DNA from: Stentor coeruleus
Lineage: Eukaryota; Ciliophora; Heterotrichea; Heterotrichida; Stentoridae
Direction: 5' to 3'
Assembly (NCBI GenBank): GCA_001970955.1
Contig: MPUH01000442.1
Coordinates: 1 to 54,051 of the forward strand
DNA length: 54,051 nucleotides
This document shows, piece after piece, positions 19,256 to 28,963 of this stretch (position 1 is its first letter; every line of letters begins with the position of its first letter). The notes under the pieces are model-generated. The model was given only the letters and a program-made list of their open reading frames with translations. It was not told the DNA's origin and made no database searches. Position numbers and translations under genes: made by a program.

Positions 19256-19777
19256 TTATATAATTAATTCTAATACCCTTTTTGGGCTTAAAAACTTTTT
19301 GTATTGATGATTTGATTGATTTTTATGTTTGATACGGATTTTAACTTTGGGGATTAAAGGAACTTTTAAGTCTGGGGTTTTTAGAGATTTTCTTATTAGT
19401 TGGGATTTTTGGTTTGGAATTAAGATGTTGTGAGATGATAGGCTGGGATAAGAGATTTGAGGTAGATGGATAAAACTGGATACTGATGGGTGGGAAATAA
19501 GATTGGATTTACGTGGGGAGAAACTTTTATTGTGTGGGGTTGATTTTAGGTCCATGGAGAGAAGATAAGATTTTGGTTTTTTTGGAGAAAAAGTTTTTGA
19601 TGATGACTTACTTTTCCCCATTTCATAAGTGCAGTTATACGCAAATCGATAGCCTAAAAAATGACGAGCTTTTAAAGCTTTGTTATGACTTGGTATTATC
19701 TTATATAAATCAGATACACTTATACCACTTTCCTTGAGTTTATTTTCTGTTTCCATCCTTATTTTTATAGCAAGCAT
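19256..19777 (-). CDS. Basic Ser/Pro-rich protein of unknown function
   Basis: A 173-residue frame with no recognised domain. The first 60 residues look structured (KLKESGISVSDLYKIIP, then RHFLGYRFAYNCTYEMG). The rest is rich in Ser, Lys, Pro and His, with repeated FSP(K/R)K motifs (TFSPKKP, SFSPRKS, FLSPKRV) that could be proline-directed phosphorylation sites. Two starts are possible: ATG 19777 or the eighth codon (METENK), which directly follows an A/T stretch as most starts here do. The stop is 10 nt from the start of the following gene. Confidence 0.65.
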   Translation of the reverse strand: MLAIKIRMETENKLKESGISVSDLYKIIPSHNKALKARHFLGYRFAYNCTYEMGKSKSSSKTFSPKKPKSYLLSMDLKSTPHNKSFSPRKSNLISHPSVSSFIHLPQISYPSLSSHNILIPNQKSQLIRKSLKTPDLKVPLIPKVKIRIKHKNQSNHQYKKFLSPKRVLELII

Positions 19778-20460
19778 CTACATTGTCTATTATTTTTTGG
19801 AATTTATTCTTAGAAATAACTATCCGAGATTTTAACATAAAAAATTTTGAATTTACATATTAAAGCAATCTTATTATACATATTAAATACCTATATCATA
19901 TAAAATAATTTAATATAATTAAAGAAAGTATCATGGTAATGTTTAAATAGATGAAAAAATATGTTTAATGATGTAAATTCCTTAGATATGTAGATTAAAA
20001 CAAAATTATTATAGAAAATATTTACGTAAAAATAGTTTGTGATTCAAATAAAATAAAGATTTATGCTAAAAGATATGTAATCGGTATAGAATCATAAAAA
20101 ATATTATTGGTGTAGCATTTTATTATTAAAACTAAAACGAATTATTTTAGATGAGAAATTTGTATTTACTTAAATGAGTTAATATATATAACAGCATGCA
20201 TGTGGGATGATTTATATTTTAATTTATTCCCAATAACTTCATTCATCCAATAAGCTTTCCTAAATCTCAGTACTCTATCCACAACAACTTTTCCTTCCTC
20301 TTTCCTCTTAGCACATTAACCATTTTTCTCTCTACACCTCAAACTTCTAAACCACACCAAAACTCAGACCTCAAAAACAGTCAATTAAAAATCCACATCT
20401 GTACAATTTTTCCATCCAAAAAGCAAAGCATACTTTTCTTCTAAACAAGGTGAAATAAAT
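19778..20460. other. Divergent intergenic region
   Basis: No gene seen. It separates a minus-strand gene from the plus-strand transporter. The last 240 bases are strongly C-rich (for example TTCCTTCCTCTTTCCTC at about 20290) and make the typical leader of the transporter gene. Confidence 0.7.
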
Positions 20461-22023
20461 ATGGACAGTCCTTCACGAGCACCTTTTTCACCTACTCACA
20501 AAGACGGAGGAATATATCACAAAATGAAATATTATGACAAGTTGTCAACAGTCCATCCAGAGCTATCCTTCAAAGTTCCTGCACATGTTTTCAACCCAGC
20601 AATGTTTTTATTCTCAAGTGCAAATAAACAGAAAAGTTGGATGACAATATTTAGGTAAAAAACATTTAGTATATGGAATACCATGATAGGATCAACTGTA
20701 TTTACAATGCCTTGGGGTGTAGAACAGTCAGGTTTGATTATGGCGATAAGTAAATAATATTTAGTTCAAATTATACTTATAGGTACTATTGCTTGGTATA
20801 CCTGCTATCTTACAGCTAAGTATTGTAAGCAAGAAAATGAAGATGATGTTGTTAACCTTGTTGGGAAAATGTGGGGAAAAAGAGGCCAGCAATTAACTTT
20901 AATTATGAGCTGTTCGGTTTTAGTTGGAGCTACTATGGCATTTAATGTCCTAATGAACTCTTCTTTTTTCAATATACTCAAAGGGCTTGGCAAATGGATT
21001 TCAGGACATGAAATTAGCTCATGCGACGATTGTTGGGGGGATTTTTCAGGTAGATATACACCTTTTATCCTCATGGGTTTGCTTATTGTTGTCCTGAACT
21101 TTAAAGAAAAATCTACTTACATCAGACTTAACTCAGGGGGAATTTTCTTTGTTTTTGCTATTTTAATCTTCCTTCTCTCAGTTGGTTTCAGAGCACTTAT
21201 AATAAATACTTTCACTACTAAGCATGAATCTATAAATAGTGATGATAAAAAATGCGATGATGATTGGAACTGTTTAAAGCACAATAATAAAGTTCAAATC
21301 AGTCTGTTTGAAAACAACTTTTTCATGCTTAGTGGGATTTTAACCCTTTCATTCTTTTTACATAACTGCATTGCTATTATTATGAAAAACAATGAGCATC
21401 AAGAAAAAAACAATAGAGATCTTATTTTAGGATATGTTGCCGCTGGAGGAAGTTATATGGGTATCGCTGTTATTGGGTATTTTGGGTTTAAAGGTAATGG
21501 TTTCCCTCAAAAAGACATTACCCAAAACGCTTTGGATATGTTTTCCCCTACAAACCCTTTAGCTTTTATTGTTAGAATTATCCTTTTTACACAAATGTTC
21601 ACAGTCTACCCAATGGTCTTGTATTTTGTCAGAACTCAGTTTTTCGGTTTTTTTTATGGAACTGATTATCCTTCTAAAAAGCATATATTTGCCATGAGTA
21701 TTTTATGTAGCTCTTTAACAACTATTGTTGCTAGTGTATATCCTAATGTTGGGCTTATTGTTGGCTTTGTAGGAGCTTTTTGTGGATTGTATTTTGTATA
21801 TGTTATCCCTGTGTGCTTACATATACATTTTACTAAGCCGAAAAATGTTAATGATCATAGTCCTAATCCAAGTGTTATGAGAGTTGCTAATACTGAAGAA
21901 GAAATGCTTGTGTCGAGAAAATCACAACAGTCTTTAGCGAAATGGAAAATCGATTCAGCTTTGCATTGCTTGCTTATTGTTTTTGGACTTGCTGTTGTGC
22001 TGTTCCAGTTCTTAAAGACGTAG
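20461..22023 (+). CDS. SLC38A9: SLC38A9-like amino-acid transporter (three exons)
   Basis: The exons are 20461-20654, 20670-20749 and 20765-22023. Joining them across two 15-nt introns gives 1533 nt and 510 residues. The splice restores FRSIWNTMIGSTVFTMPWG in the first membrane helix. This is the signature of SLC38A9 and related AAAP transporters (N-T-M-(M/I)-G-(T/S)...PWG). About 11 membrane helices follow, as expected. The N-terminal 65 residues are cytosolic. In animals SLC38A9 sits on lysosomes, exports essential amino acids and signals arginine to mTORC1. Here a vacuolar amino-acid transporter is the safe call and the sensor role is inference. The large luminal loop has many Asp, Lys and Cys residues (HEISSCDDCWG; DDKKCDDDWNC). 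An open frame starting at 20869 is only the third-exon part. Confidence 0.9.
20655..20669 (+). other. 15-nt intron, phase 2
   Basis: GTAAAAAACATTTAG contains an in-frame TAA. Removal gives FRSIWNTMIGS, a conserved transporter motif. Confidence 0.95.
20750..20764 (+). other. 15-nt intron, phase 1
   Basis: GTAAATAATATTTAG contains an in-frame TAA. Removal joins LIMAI to IQIILIGTIAW, making a continuous membrane helix. Confidence 0.95.
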
Positions 22024-22402
22024 ATAAATAGTTAATATGCATGATTGATTAGGATATTATATAGGGTATTGCCTGGGATTTGATATTTATTGTAGGTTTT
22101 AGGAATTAAAATATATGGGTTAGGTGTTAGGAATTATTTAGAACTTATGAGAATTTTACATTTTGGATTTAGGTTTTCACTTTTTTATTGGGAGAATGCT
22201 ATTAGGTATTTTTGAGAGGCCATGATTCTTTTTCATGTCTTTTTTGAAGAAATACAAATATAATTATCACATCACTTTATAAGATTTTCCATAATTTCCA
22301 ATAATTATTTTAGCATAAACCTTTTTCATTATTTCTTATCATAACCCATAACCTACAATTTTATTCTAAAATCATAATTTATTGATTTAATTCAACAATC
22401 TG
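22024..22402. other. Convergent intergenic region
   Basis: No gene seen. The plus strand is G-rich up to about 22240 (trailer of the transporter) and C-rich afterwards (trailer of the minus-strand gene). It is the clearest example of the skew switch between convergent genes. Confidence 0.7.
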
Positions 22403-23800
22403 CTACCTAGATGTCATTCCGATCGCCTTATTTTCTGAGAGTTTCCTTGTATCATCTTGGACATAAAATACTTTTAGTTTATCCAAACTTAACCTCCTAA
22501 GTGAATCAATATAAATATTATTTGTATTAGCCTCATCAACCCTTGCCAGCATCATTTTAACCAAATTCTTCAACCTGACAAATTTCCCTTGCAAGTTCAT
22601 TTTCTCCCCAGTCTCAGCAACATTATTTCCATGAGCTTTTTTTATATAATTGTCTATCCAAATATGCAATTTTAAATACAAATTTTCTATATCCACCAAT
22701 TTTTCCTTAACCCTTAAAACCTTATTCAACGACTTTTTAACAATCTCAGGTTCATGTTTTTTCTCAATTTTCTCATCATTTAACATATTTACTTTATCTT
22801 GCATTTTTGATAGTTTTTCCTTATACTCCAAGCATTCAATTTCTTTTTTATGCAAATTATCAATAAGCACTTTATAATTAGCTTCTTGTGTGAGGAATTT
22901 CTCAATAACCTCCTCAATATTATAAAGTCCTGTTTTTATGCGCACTTGCTGAAATGCTTCATCAAGTCTTGTAAAAGTGTTTTTTTCATAAACTAATTTT
23001 CTAGATAAAAATTTTTCATACATTTTATAAATCAAAACACCATTACGAAGTTCTTCTAAATGTGCACTTCTTTCATCTATCATAGTTTGTTCTACAATCT
23101 CAAGTCTATGTTTATTATGTTCTTCAGTTTTAGCAATCATAGCTTTTTTTAATTTTGACTGATTTGCCATCCTCCCCAGTTCTGATTCAAGTGATGATTT
23201 TTCATAGTTCAGAGCTTTGATAGCGTTTTTATAAACAATTTTATATTGGTTAACAGAATCTATTGTATCTTTACGTAATCTTGAAAAAGTTTGGGCACTG
23301 TGTGTGACTAATTCTAACTGTTTTCTCAATTTAATATCTTTTTTCTCTAAACAATTTTTCGTGTTCCTCATCCTCTCATAAACAAACTCATAAATCCTTT
23401 GAGTATCCAATTCAGCAAGTTCTTGTAATTGAACATCTTTTATTTCTTGCATGATTTTATAGTAATAGTTTTCTTTTTTAACCTCATCTTCAGTGACAAT
23501 TTCATTATCTTTAAGTTCTTTTAGTTTAGATTTCAGATTCCTAAGACGGTTTTCTTTGTGATAATTTATTATTGTGTATTTATCAAGGTTTTTTCTTAAT
23601 GATGCTAGTTGAAATGAAAGCTCTAAACCTTCGTTAATAGGCCGAGCGTTTAAGTTTCGAACTGTTGAGGATAAGTTGATGAGTTTTGATGTATCTCTTG
23701 AATTTACAGCTTGTTTTAATATTCTTATGGAAGATGGGGATACTGATGCATACTTGCGGATATTTGTTAATGATCTAGGCAAGTGTGGGAGTTTTTCCAT
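22403..23800 (-). CDS. Coiled-coil protein, unknown
   Basis: A 465-residue protein, mostly heptad-type coiled coil from about residue 65 to 410, rich in Glu and Lys (for example NRLRNLKSKLKELKDNE and KEIECLEYKEKLSKMQDKV). The N-terminal 60 residues are basic and Ser-rich. No catalytic or binding motif is visible. Proteins of this type are common in ciliary axonemes, basal bodies and the cortical cytoskeleton of ciliates. That is only a general expectation. No intron is needed. Confidence 0.75.
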   Translation of the reverse strand: MEKLPHLPRSLTNIRKYASVSPSSIRILKQAVNSRDTSKLINLSSTVRNLNARPINEGLELSFQLASLRKNLDKYTIINYHKENRLRNLKSKLKELKDNEIVTEDEVKKENYYYKIMQEIKDVQLQELAELDTQRIYEFVYERMRNTKNCLEKKDIKLRKQLELVTHSAQTFSRLRKDTIDSVNQYKIVYKNAIKALNYEKSSLESELGRMANQSKLKKAMIAKTEEHNKHRLEIVEQTMIDERSAHLEELRNGVLIYKMYEKFLSRKLVYEKNTFTRLDEAFQQVRIKTGLYNIEEVIEKFLTQEANYKVLIDNLHKKEIECLEYKEKLSKMQDKVNMLNDEKIEKKHEPEIVKKSLNKVLRVKEKLVDIENLYLKLHIWIDNYIKKAHGNNVAETGEKMNLQGKFVRLKNLVKMMLARVDEANTNNIYIDSLRRLSLDKLKVFYVQDDTRKLSENKAIGMTSR

Positions 23801-24046
23801 GATTTTATGTATATAAAGTTTTAATAATTTATGATTGGAAAAAACTTTATGTGTAGAAAATATGTTTTTTCTCCTATTATTTAAGTTGCTTTTTACTATA
23901 AGAATAACGTAAATTTTAGATTATTTGTAGGGTAAAAGATAGGAAATATTAGGATTATATATTGATAATACTGGTATAGATTATTATTTTTGCTTAAAGT
24001 TTTATAAAGCTATTTGCAAATTATTTGAATTATTACCAATAACTAA

Positions 24047-24433
24047 TTAAAATATTTCACACACTTTCTTGCAACATAGTTTCCATCCTTTCTCATGCTC
24101 TGCGATTTTATCTTCAGTCCTGTTAGTTTCAACGGTCTCCCCAGTTTCAACTGTCACCTTTACAACAATTTCTGGGTCATCCTGGCTTTCTTCGTAAATT
24201 TTGTTTATTTCCATGTCCCTTATAATTTGATTCCGTTCTCGTTCTTTTATCTCATTTCTTATGATTTCTTGGTCAAAAAGTTCGTTGCTTTGCTCGCCAG
24301 TCAAACTGTATTTTGTGCTGCTAGTTCGGATATTTTTAAGGTTTTGCTTCTGCGAGCTTATGCTTTTTCTGCTTTCGTTTATGCATTTTAGGGATTTCAG
24401 TTCAGGGTTATCCATAAAGTTTATTATATCCAT
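24047..24433 (-). CDS. Small charged protein, unknown
   Basis: A 128-residue frame from ATG 24433 (MDIINFMDNPELKSLK). The frame extends upstream to a GTG at 24529, but that part looks like read-through and is not used. The middle is Glu/Arg-rich and helical (IIRNEIKERERNQIIRDME). A Val/Thr/Glu-rich stretch follows (VVKVTVETGETVE), and the end has a Cys pair, LCCKKVCEIF. No family is recognised. The terminal Cys cluster could be acylated. Confidence 0.5.
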   Translation of the reverse strand: MDIINFMDNPELKSLKCINESRKSISSQKQNLKNIRTSSTKYSLTGEQSNELFDQEIIRNEIKERERNQIIRDMEINKIYEESQDDPEIVVKVTVETGETVETNRTEDKIAEHEKGWKLCCKKVCEIF

Positions 24434-25494
24434 ATAAGTAATTATCCTAAGCTTTACTTGGAATGTACACTTCATGAGTGATAAGGATGAAAGACCTAAA
24501 TTGAGATCTATAGCAGAAAAAGTAAACACTTCTAATAATATTTAGAAACTGAGCAGCAAATATCAAAATCATCCTAGATTTAATTTTCGACTTGTATTTA
24601 TCATTATTATACTCAGAAGGGATGTTTAGAGAAAATATCTTACTAACTGTGATATAAGGCAATATCATTTATGACAGGGTAAAAATATTGAACAAAAGTT
24701 AACTTGAGGGAACTAAAACAAGAACATACCATAAGATATGCCAAAAATGAGAATATTCAGTATATAAACAAAGAAATGACAGTTTGTTTTAAAAATTAGA
24801 TACAAAATACCAGCTTTTTCAAAAATGTATGTTTATTAAAAGCAGGCTGAATAACTGAAGTTGTGCTGCCTCCACAAAATTGTCAAGATAATCACTAAAA
24901 TTCGCTATAATAATTTGTGTTAATAGGTGTGTCTTAATATTATTGTCAGTATATGTTTTATAATCATTCTCTTTTATAATACTCAATGCTGTTATCAAGT
25001 AATCATTCAAATATCTGATGATTTCAACAAAGAAAACTGATATATAAAGGATGATGAATACAGTCTTGGATCGCCCATTTATATTAAAATGCTGGAAGTT
25101 TATAGGGAATTTTATATAAGTATTTATACAATATGCAATTTTAAAGGATGCAAGTGATGAATAATTTTTTATATCATTAAAAAAATACTTGTGTATAACA
25201 AAATTACTTCAACATATTATCTATTTATTACAATAAACTTACCTATTTATTCCAATAAACTTGTATATTTAATCAATAATTTCTGATCCCTTAATCATTA
25301 TACCTTCTACCTAATAAAGCATGCATATTAATCCATTTGAATCCAAGAACTAATACTGTTATTATATCAAACCAATTACCATCCTCCAAATCTAACAACA
25401 TAAAAAAAACTTAAAAATTCCAACCCATTCCCAAAAAAATATCCAAACAATCAATTAAATAATATTTTAAAACAACACTTCATAAATACAAATA
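24434..25494. other. Long intergenic region with a degenerate membrane-protein-like frame
   Basis: On the minus strand from about 25198 to 24450 one reading frame stays mostly open and is hydrophobic, but is broken by several stops that no 15-nt intron would remove. Bases 25200-25490 hold only AT-rich, C-rich trailer sequence. Confidence 0.5.
24450..25198 (-). pseudogene. Possible decayed multi-span membrane protein gene
   Basis: About 125 codons are open upstream (VFIILYISVFFVEIIRYLND, then KENDYKTYTDNNIKTHLLTQ, then IIIANFSDYLDNF). After stops comes a further block (ILPYITVSKIFSLNIP, MILIFAAQFLNIIRSVYFF). The ENDYKT...NFSDY block faintly recalls the EN.(K/R)T.....F.FVN region of anoctamins, but this is weak. 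No ATG-led intact frame exists, so it is either a relic or chance. Confidence 0.25.
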
Positions 25495-25869
25495 CTATTT
25501 ATAATGTTTACGTGTAGCTAGCACAGGTAAAAAAATCCAATCTTCTTTTTTCAATTCTTTCAATTTCACTTTTTTCTCAGGTATAACAGATACACTCCTC
25601 GGCTGTTCCTTATATTTTTTTCCAAGCACAGAATTGCTTACAACAAAAGCATGTTTTCTCTCAAAAGGTTCAATAACAAGCAATTTTTTGGGTTCAGGGG
25701 ATTTTTCTCTATAAATAATATTGTAGTATTTGAATTTTGGCTTTTCTAGTGTGGACGTCTTTTTAAACCTAAATTTTTCAGAAGTAGATTGGCTTTGAAG
25801 CCTTCTGGATTTCCCATTCAAAACTGGGACGAACTTAAAATCTTGATTTTCTTCTTTATTGTTTTTCAT
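25495..25869 (-). CDS. Small basic protein, unknown
   Basis: A 124-residue frame rich in Lys, Ser and Pro, with no recognised domain. It carries a similar short motif near each end, FKFVPVLNGKSRR and WIFLPVLATRKH, suggesting two copies of one docking peptide. The start ATG directly follows TTTTTTATATA, as for many genes here. Real but undescribed is the best reading. Confidence 0.6.
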   Translation of the reverse strand: MKNNKEENQDFKFVPVLNGKSRRLQSQSTSEKFRFKKTSTLEKPKFKYYNIIYREKSPEPKKLLVIEPFERKHAFVVSNSVLGKKYKEQPRSVSVIPEKKVKLKELKKEDWIFLPVLATRKHYK

Positions 25870-26317
25870 TATATAAAAAATATGAATTTATTAAGACCAG
25901 TAGGGAAAAGTTAATTAGGTTCACGACAAGGTTTTTTATAAAGATTTTGATGCTTTAATAGGATTTGTGATAAAGCTTAGATGGATTGTGGAGTATTCTG
26001 CTTGTAATAGTTTAGGTTTGGGTAAGATGAATGAATTATTTTATTTTGATAGTTTTGATTAAATGAAAAATGAGAATGGATGGGTTTTTTGGTTTGATTT
26101 ATATGATGAGTATTTTATTTTATGATTAGTTTATAAATTTGTACATAAAATATTAGATTAGATAAATTTGAAAGGTATTAATAAAATAGCGGGTTGGGTT
26201 ATTCGGGATCAGTATTTTATATTAAGATTTATGTTTCGTTATTTTTTATTTATAAGAGAAAACATAGGTGATGAATAAGTTAAAAGGTTATAAATTGGAA
26301 TAGCAATGTAAATAAAA
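25870..26317. other. Divergent intergenic region
   Basis: No gene seen. It is G-rich on plus across its whole length, which fits a leader for the minus-strand gene. The plus-strand gene at 26318 lacks the usual C-rich leader. Confidence 0.6.
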
Positions 26318-26911
26318 ATGGACCTCGAAGATCTCAAGCGCATGCATAGTCAATCATTACGCAACCTTTATGAAAAGCAAGAAGAATTAAAATCCTTACA
26401 AAACGCAAAGCTAACAATAATAAAAGAAAAGCTTTACTCTGACGTAAACATAATCTATCGTAATGAATATTCTAAATACCTTAGAGAAGATGAGGATTTA
26501 CTTCAAAAGCTCATATCCGAAAAACAGTCTGAAAAGCAAAAACTAGACATCCAGCTTGAAAAACTAGAAAAATCCAACCTTCCACGCCAAAGATTAGCAA
26601 AAGAGCTCCAACTTCAATCAGAAATAAGGACAAAAAAAGTCCTGCAATATGAAAACAAGTATAAAGACCTTGAAAATGCTGATGATTTCACATTAAGCCA
26701 GCAACTTTTAGCTGATATTAATACCCTTAAGCCTTTATATTCTGTACTTGAATATTATGAAAAAGAATATGCAAAGCTAGCAAATTATTTTCATCATATA
26801 AACCAAAAAAAATACTCAGTAGCTCCAACAAAACGTTCATCATTGAATCTTACATTTTATTTCCTTTTGACTTTGACTATACTTATTTTACTCTCTGATT
26901 TTTTTTCTTAA
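26318..26911 (+). CDS. Tail-anchored coiled-coil protein
   Basis: A 197-residue protein. Residues 1-165 are a helical coiled coil (DLEDLKRMHSQSLRNLYEKQ; LISEKQSEKQKLDIQLEKLE). A single hydrophobic segment at the very C-terminus (LTFYFLLTLTILILLSDFF) is preceded by a basic patch, PTKRSS. This plan is that of tail-anchored membrane proteins such as SNAREs, Golgi tethers and outer-mitochondrial adaptors. No central SNARE zero-layer Gln or Arg can be assigned with confidence. Partner and membrane are unknown. Confidence 0.75.
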   Translation: MDLEDLKRMHSQSLRNLYEKQEELKSLQNAKLTIIKEKLYSDVNIIYRNEYSKYLREDEDLLQKLISEKQSEKQKLDIQLEKLEKSNLPRQRLAKELQLQSEIRTKKVLQYENKYKDLENADDFTLSQQLLADINTLKPLYSVLEYYEKEYAKLANYFHHINQKKYSVAPTKRSSLNLTFYFLLTLTILILLSDFFS

Positions 26912-27516
26912 TTTTTTATAACAACTTTTATGATTTATTCAAAGTACGTGATTTTATGCAATTATGGTTTTAAAAGTATGATTAATTTATATACAATTTA
27001 GATTTTTTAAGTGGTGGAGTTTGGGTTTTTTTATTTTTTATTTAATTAACTTGAGCTCTAGTTTTTTTCTTGAACAGAAAATTGGTTTAAAAGAATTTTT
27101 TGCAGATTATATACGATTAGATTTTTTATTGATTCTGTGTTAAGTTGATATATAATATTATATTTATCTTATAGTAATATTTACATAAAAATTAAGTTAA
27201 TAATGTTCTTGGAATTTAGATAGTATATATAGTTCTTATATAAATAATTCTTTGCTTTTAAATGCCATCTCTTAAGTTTTTTAATATAAAAATCGCAAAG
27301 TCCTAAGGGTAAAAAAAACTTACTTGACCCTGGATTTTTGTTTTTATATAATTATACTGCAGTTCAATATTTTCAAGTTAATAAATTTTAGTTTCACATT
27401 CACCTTCTGCAGCAATAATTTATTTTCCAAAACTTTACTTTCACTATATATTTCTTCTATGTTATATTAACCTAATCCTTTTGAGTGACAGTATTTCTTT
27501 TTCCAAATAAATCTTT
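26912..27516. other. Intergenic region before the tRNA
   Basis: AT-rich, with no gene seen. It holds the trailer of the coiled-coil gene and the sequence 3' of the minus-strand tRNA. TCCTAAGGGT at 27301 is one of three near-identical intergenic 10-mers. Confidence 0.6.
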
Positions 27517-27523
27517 AAAAAAA
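27517..27523 (-). terminator. RNA polymerase III terminator
   Basis: Seven consecutive T on the minus strand directly follow the discriminator base of the tRNA. Confidence 0.8.
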
Positions 27524-27594
27524 CGATTCTACCGGGATTTGAACCCGGGCTGTAGCCTCCGGAGAGCCACGTGCTACCACTACACTATAGAACC
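27524..27594 (-). tRNA. tRNA-Arg (anticodon CCG)
   Basis: A 71-nt cloverleaf. The acceptor stem GGTTCTA pairs with TAGAATC, with discriminator G. The D arm is GTGT/GCAC with GG in the loop. The anticodon stem TGGCT pairs with GGCTA around loop CTCCGGA, giving anticodon CCG, which reads CGG (Arg). The variable region is 4 nt. The T arm is CCGGG-TTCAAAT-CCCGG. There is no encoded CCA and no intron. Internal A and B boxes are intact. The outer stem and D arm resemble eukaryotic tRNA-Gln, but the anticodon loop clearly carries CCG. Confidence 0.85.
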
Positions 27595-27700
27595 TCTCAA
27601 TATTACTATATCATTTCTTACTTTCCTATACCATCATATCTCCTAAAATTAAGTTTTTCTTGTGTTTTAAAAGGTGAGATACATATTTTTATCTTTACAC

Positions 27701-28963
27701 CTACTTTATAATCCTCCTATTGTCTTTAAACTTCAATAACGACCCAAGTTTCTTCTCACTTCTATATTTCCTAAAAGCTCTTTGTATTTTTATCGCAGCA
27801 ATATTCTTCATATAAAATCTTTTCCTCATTTTCCTTTGCATAACACTTATCGCTGCAACATTACATTGACCTGTTCTATGTGAATCCAATTGTTCATCAG
27901 GATCTTCAGTTAAAATCTTTAAAGGTCTACAAAGATCAACAAAATCATTAAGTTTTTTTTCAATTGTATTAATATGATCACCAATATGCTGTATACGAGA
28001 TCCAAATTCTTCTCCAGGTAAATGTCCAATAACGCTATTGTTACTACTTAATGGTGTTGATTGACAGGAGTTTTTTTCAGAATTTAAAACTTTATGTAAG
28101 GTTTTTGAACTACTAAATGATAATCTTAAGTGCTGTGAAGAGTTTTTTAAAGATTCAGTTGATGAAGTGTTTGAGCCTTTATTGATTTTTTTTCTTGAAG
28201 TGCTGATATTTTTTGATAAAGAATGGGATTCGTTGCGTTTTTTTAGGGGATGAAGGGCTTTTTCAATTTTTTTCAGTTTGCCTGAGGTCGCTGAAGGTAT
28301 TTCAATGTTGGAAAAAATTTTTTTTAAGGATTTTTTTCTACAAGTCATTATAACAGGTTTTTGGATATGGTCTAAAGGCATTTCGCAGTGTTGAAGCTTA
28401 GAAGAAAAAATATGGTTTAGAGCAGAAATTATTGTTTGGTATAAACTTGGGTCAGTTATTTGATTGTCGTTAGCTAGCTGAAGAGCTTTACGAAGATAGA
28501 GTTCAGCTTTTTCAGGTTTGATTAGGTTGATATACTCAACAGCGACGTTATAATATGATATCAACACAAGCTTTATATTACTACTTTCATATAAAAGCTC
28601 CATAGCTTCAATAGCATAATTTAAAGCTTCAGCATGCATTCCTAAACAAGCTGCTGCAGCTGATAAGTTAAAAAGTGTTCCAACTTGACTTTCTATATCG
28701 CCTTGTGCTTTACTTTTAATCCAAGCCTTGATAAGTATAACCATGGCTTTGTTATACATCTTCTGTTTCATATAAACTACTGATAGATTATTCAAAGTAG
28801 GGATTTCAAAAATACTCGGCTTGTAGTTTATCTGATGTAATCCTTCAAGTTGTTTCTGAGCTTTATCAAGACGACTTTTTTCTAATAATTTCACAGATTT
28901 AAGTTGAAACTTTAAGTACTTATCGGTTAGTAGGTTTTTTCCAGGGGAGCTTGCTTTATTCAT
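27701..28963 (-). CDS. TPR protein with C-terminal IQ motif
   Basis: A 420-residue protein. Residues about 15-195 form four or so TPR-like helical pairs (PTLNNLSVVYMKQKMYNKAM; GTLFNLSAAAACLGMHAEAL; AELYLRKALQLA). A Ser/Lys-rich linker of about 130 residues follows. Near residues 385-402 there is a good calmodulin-binding IQ motif, AIKIQRAFRKYR. The combination suggests a scaffold controlled by calmodulin or a centrin. Centrin is abundant in the contractile myonemes of Stentor, but any link is inference. The linker is probably disordered and phosphorylated. Confidence 0.85.
   Translation of the reverse strand: MNKASSPGKNLLTDKYLKFQLKSVKLLEKSRLDKAQKQLEGLHQINYKPSIFEIPTLNNLSVVYMKQKMYNKAMVILIKAWIKSKAQGDIESQVGTLFNLSAAAACLGMHAEALNYAIEAMELLYESSNIKLVLISYYNVAVEYINLIKPEKAELYLRKALQLANDNQITDPSLYQTIISALNHIFSSKLQHCEMPLDHIQKPVIMTCRKKSLKKIFSNIEIPSATSGKLKKIEKALHPLKKRNESHSLSKNISTSRKKINKGSNTSSTESLKNSSQHLRLSFSSSKTLHKVLNSEKNSCQSTPLSSNNSVIGHLPGEEFGSRIQHIGDHINTIEKKLNDFVDLCRPLKILTEDPDEQLDSHRTGQCNVAAISVMQRKMRKRFYMKNIAAIKIQRAFRKYRSEKKLGSLLKFKDNRRIIK

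Noticed and set aside
24434-24529. GTG-started N-terminal extension of the small charged protein
   Set aside because: Eukaryotic genes rarely start at GTG; the ATG at 24433 lies close behind the A/T-type context seen at other starts.
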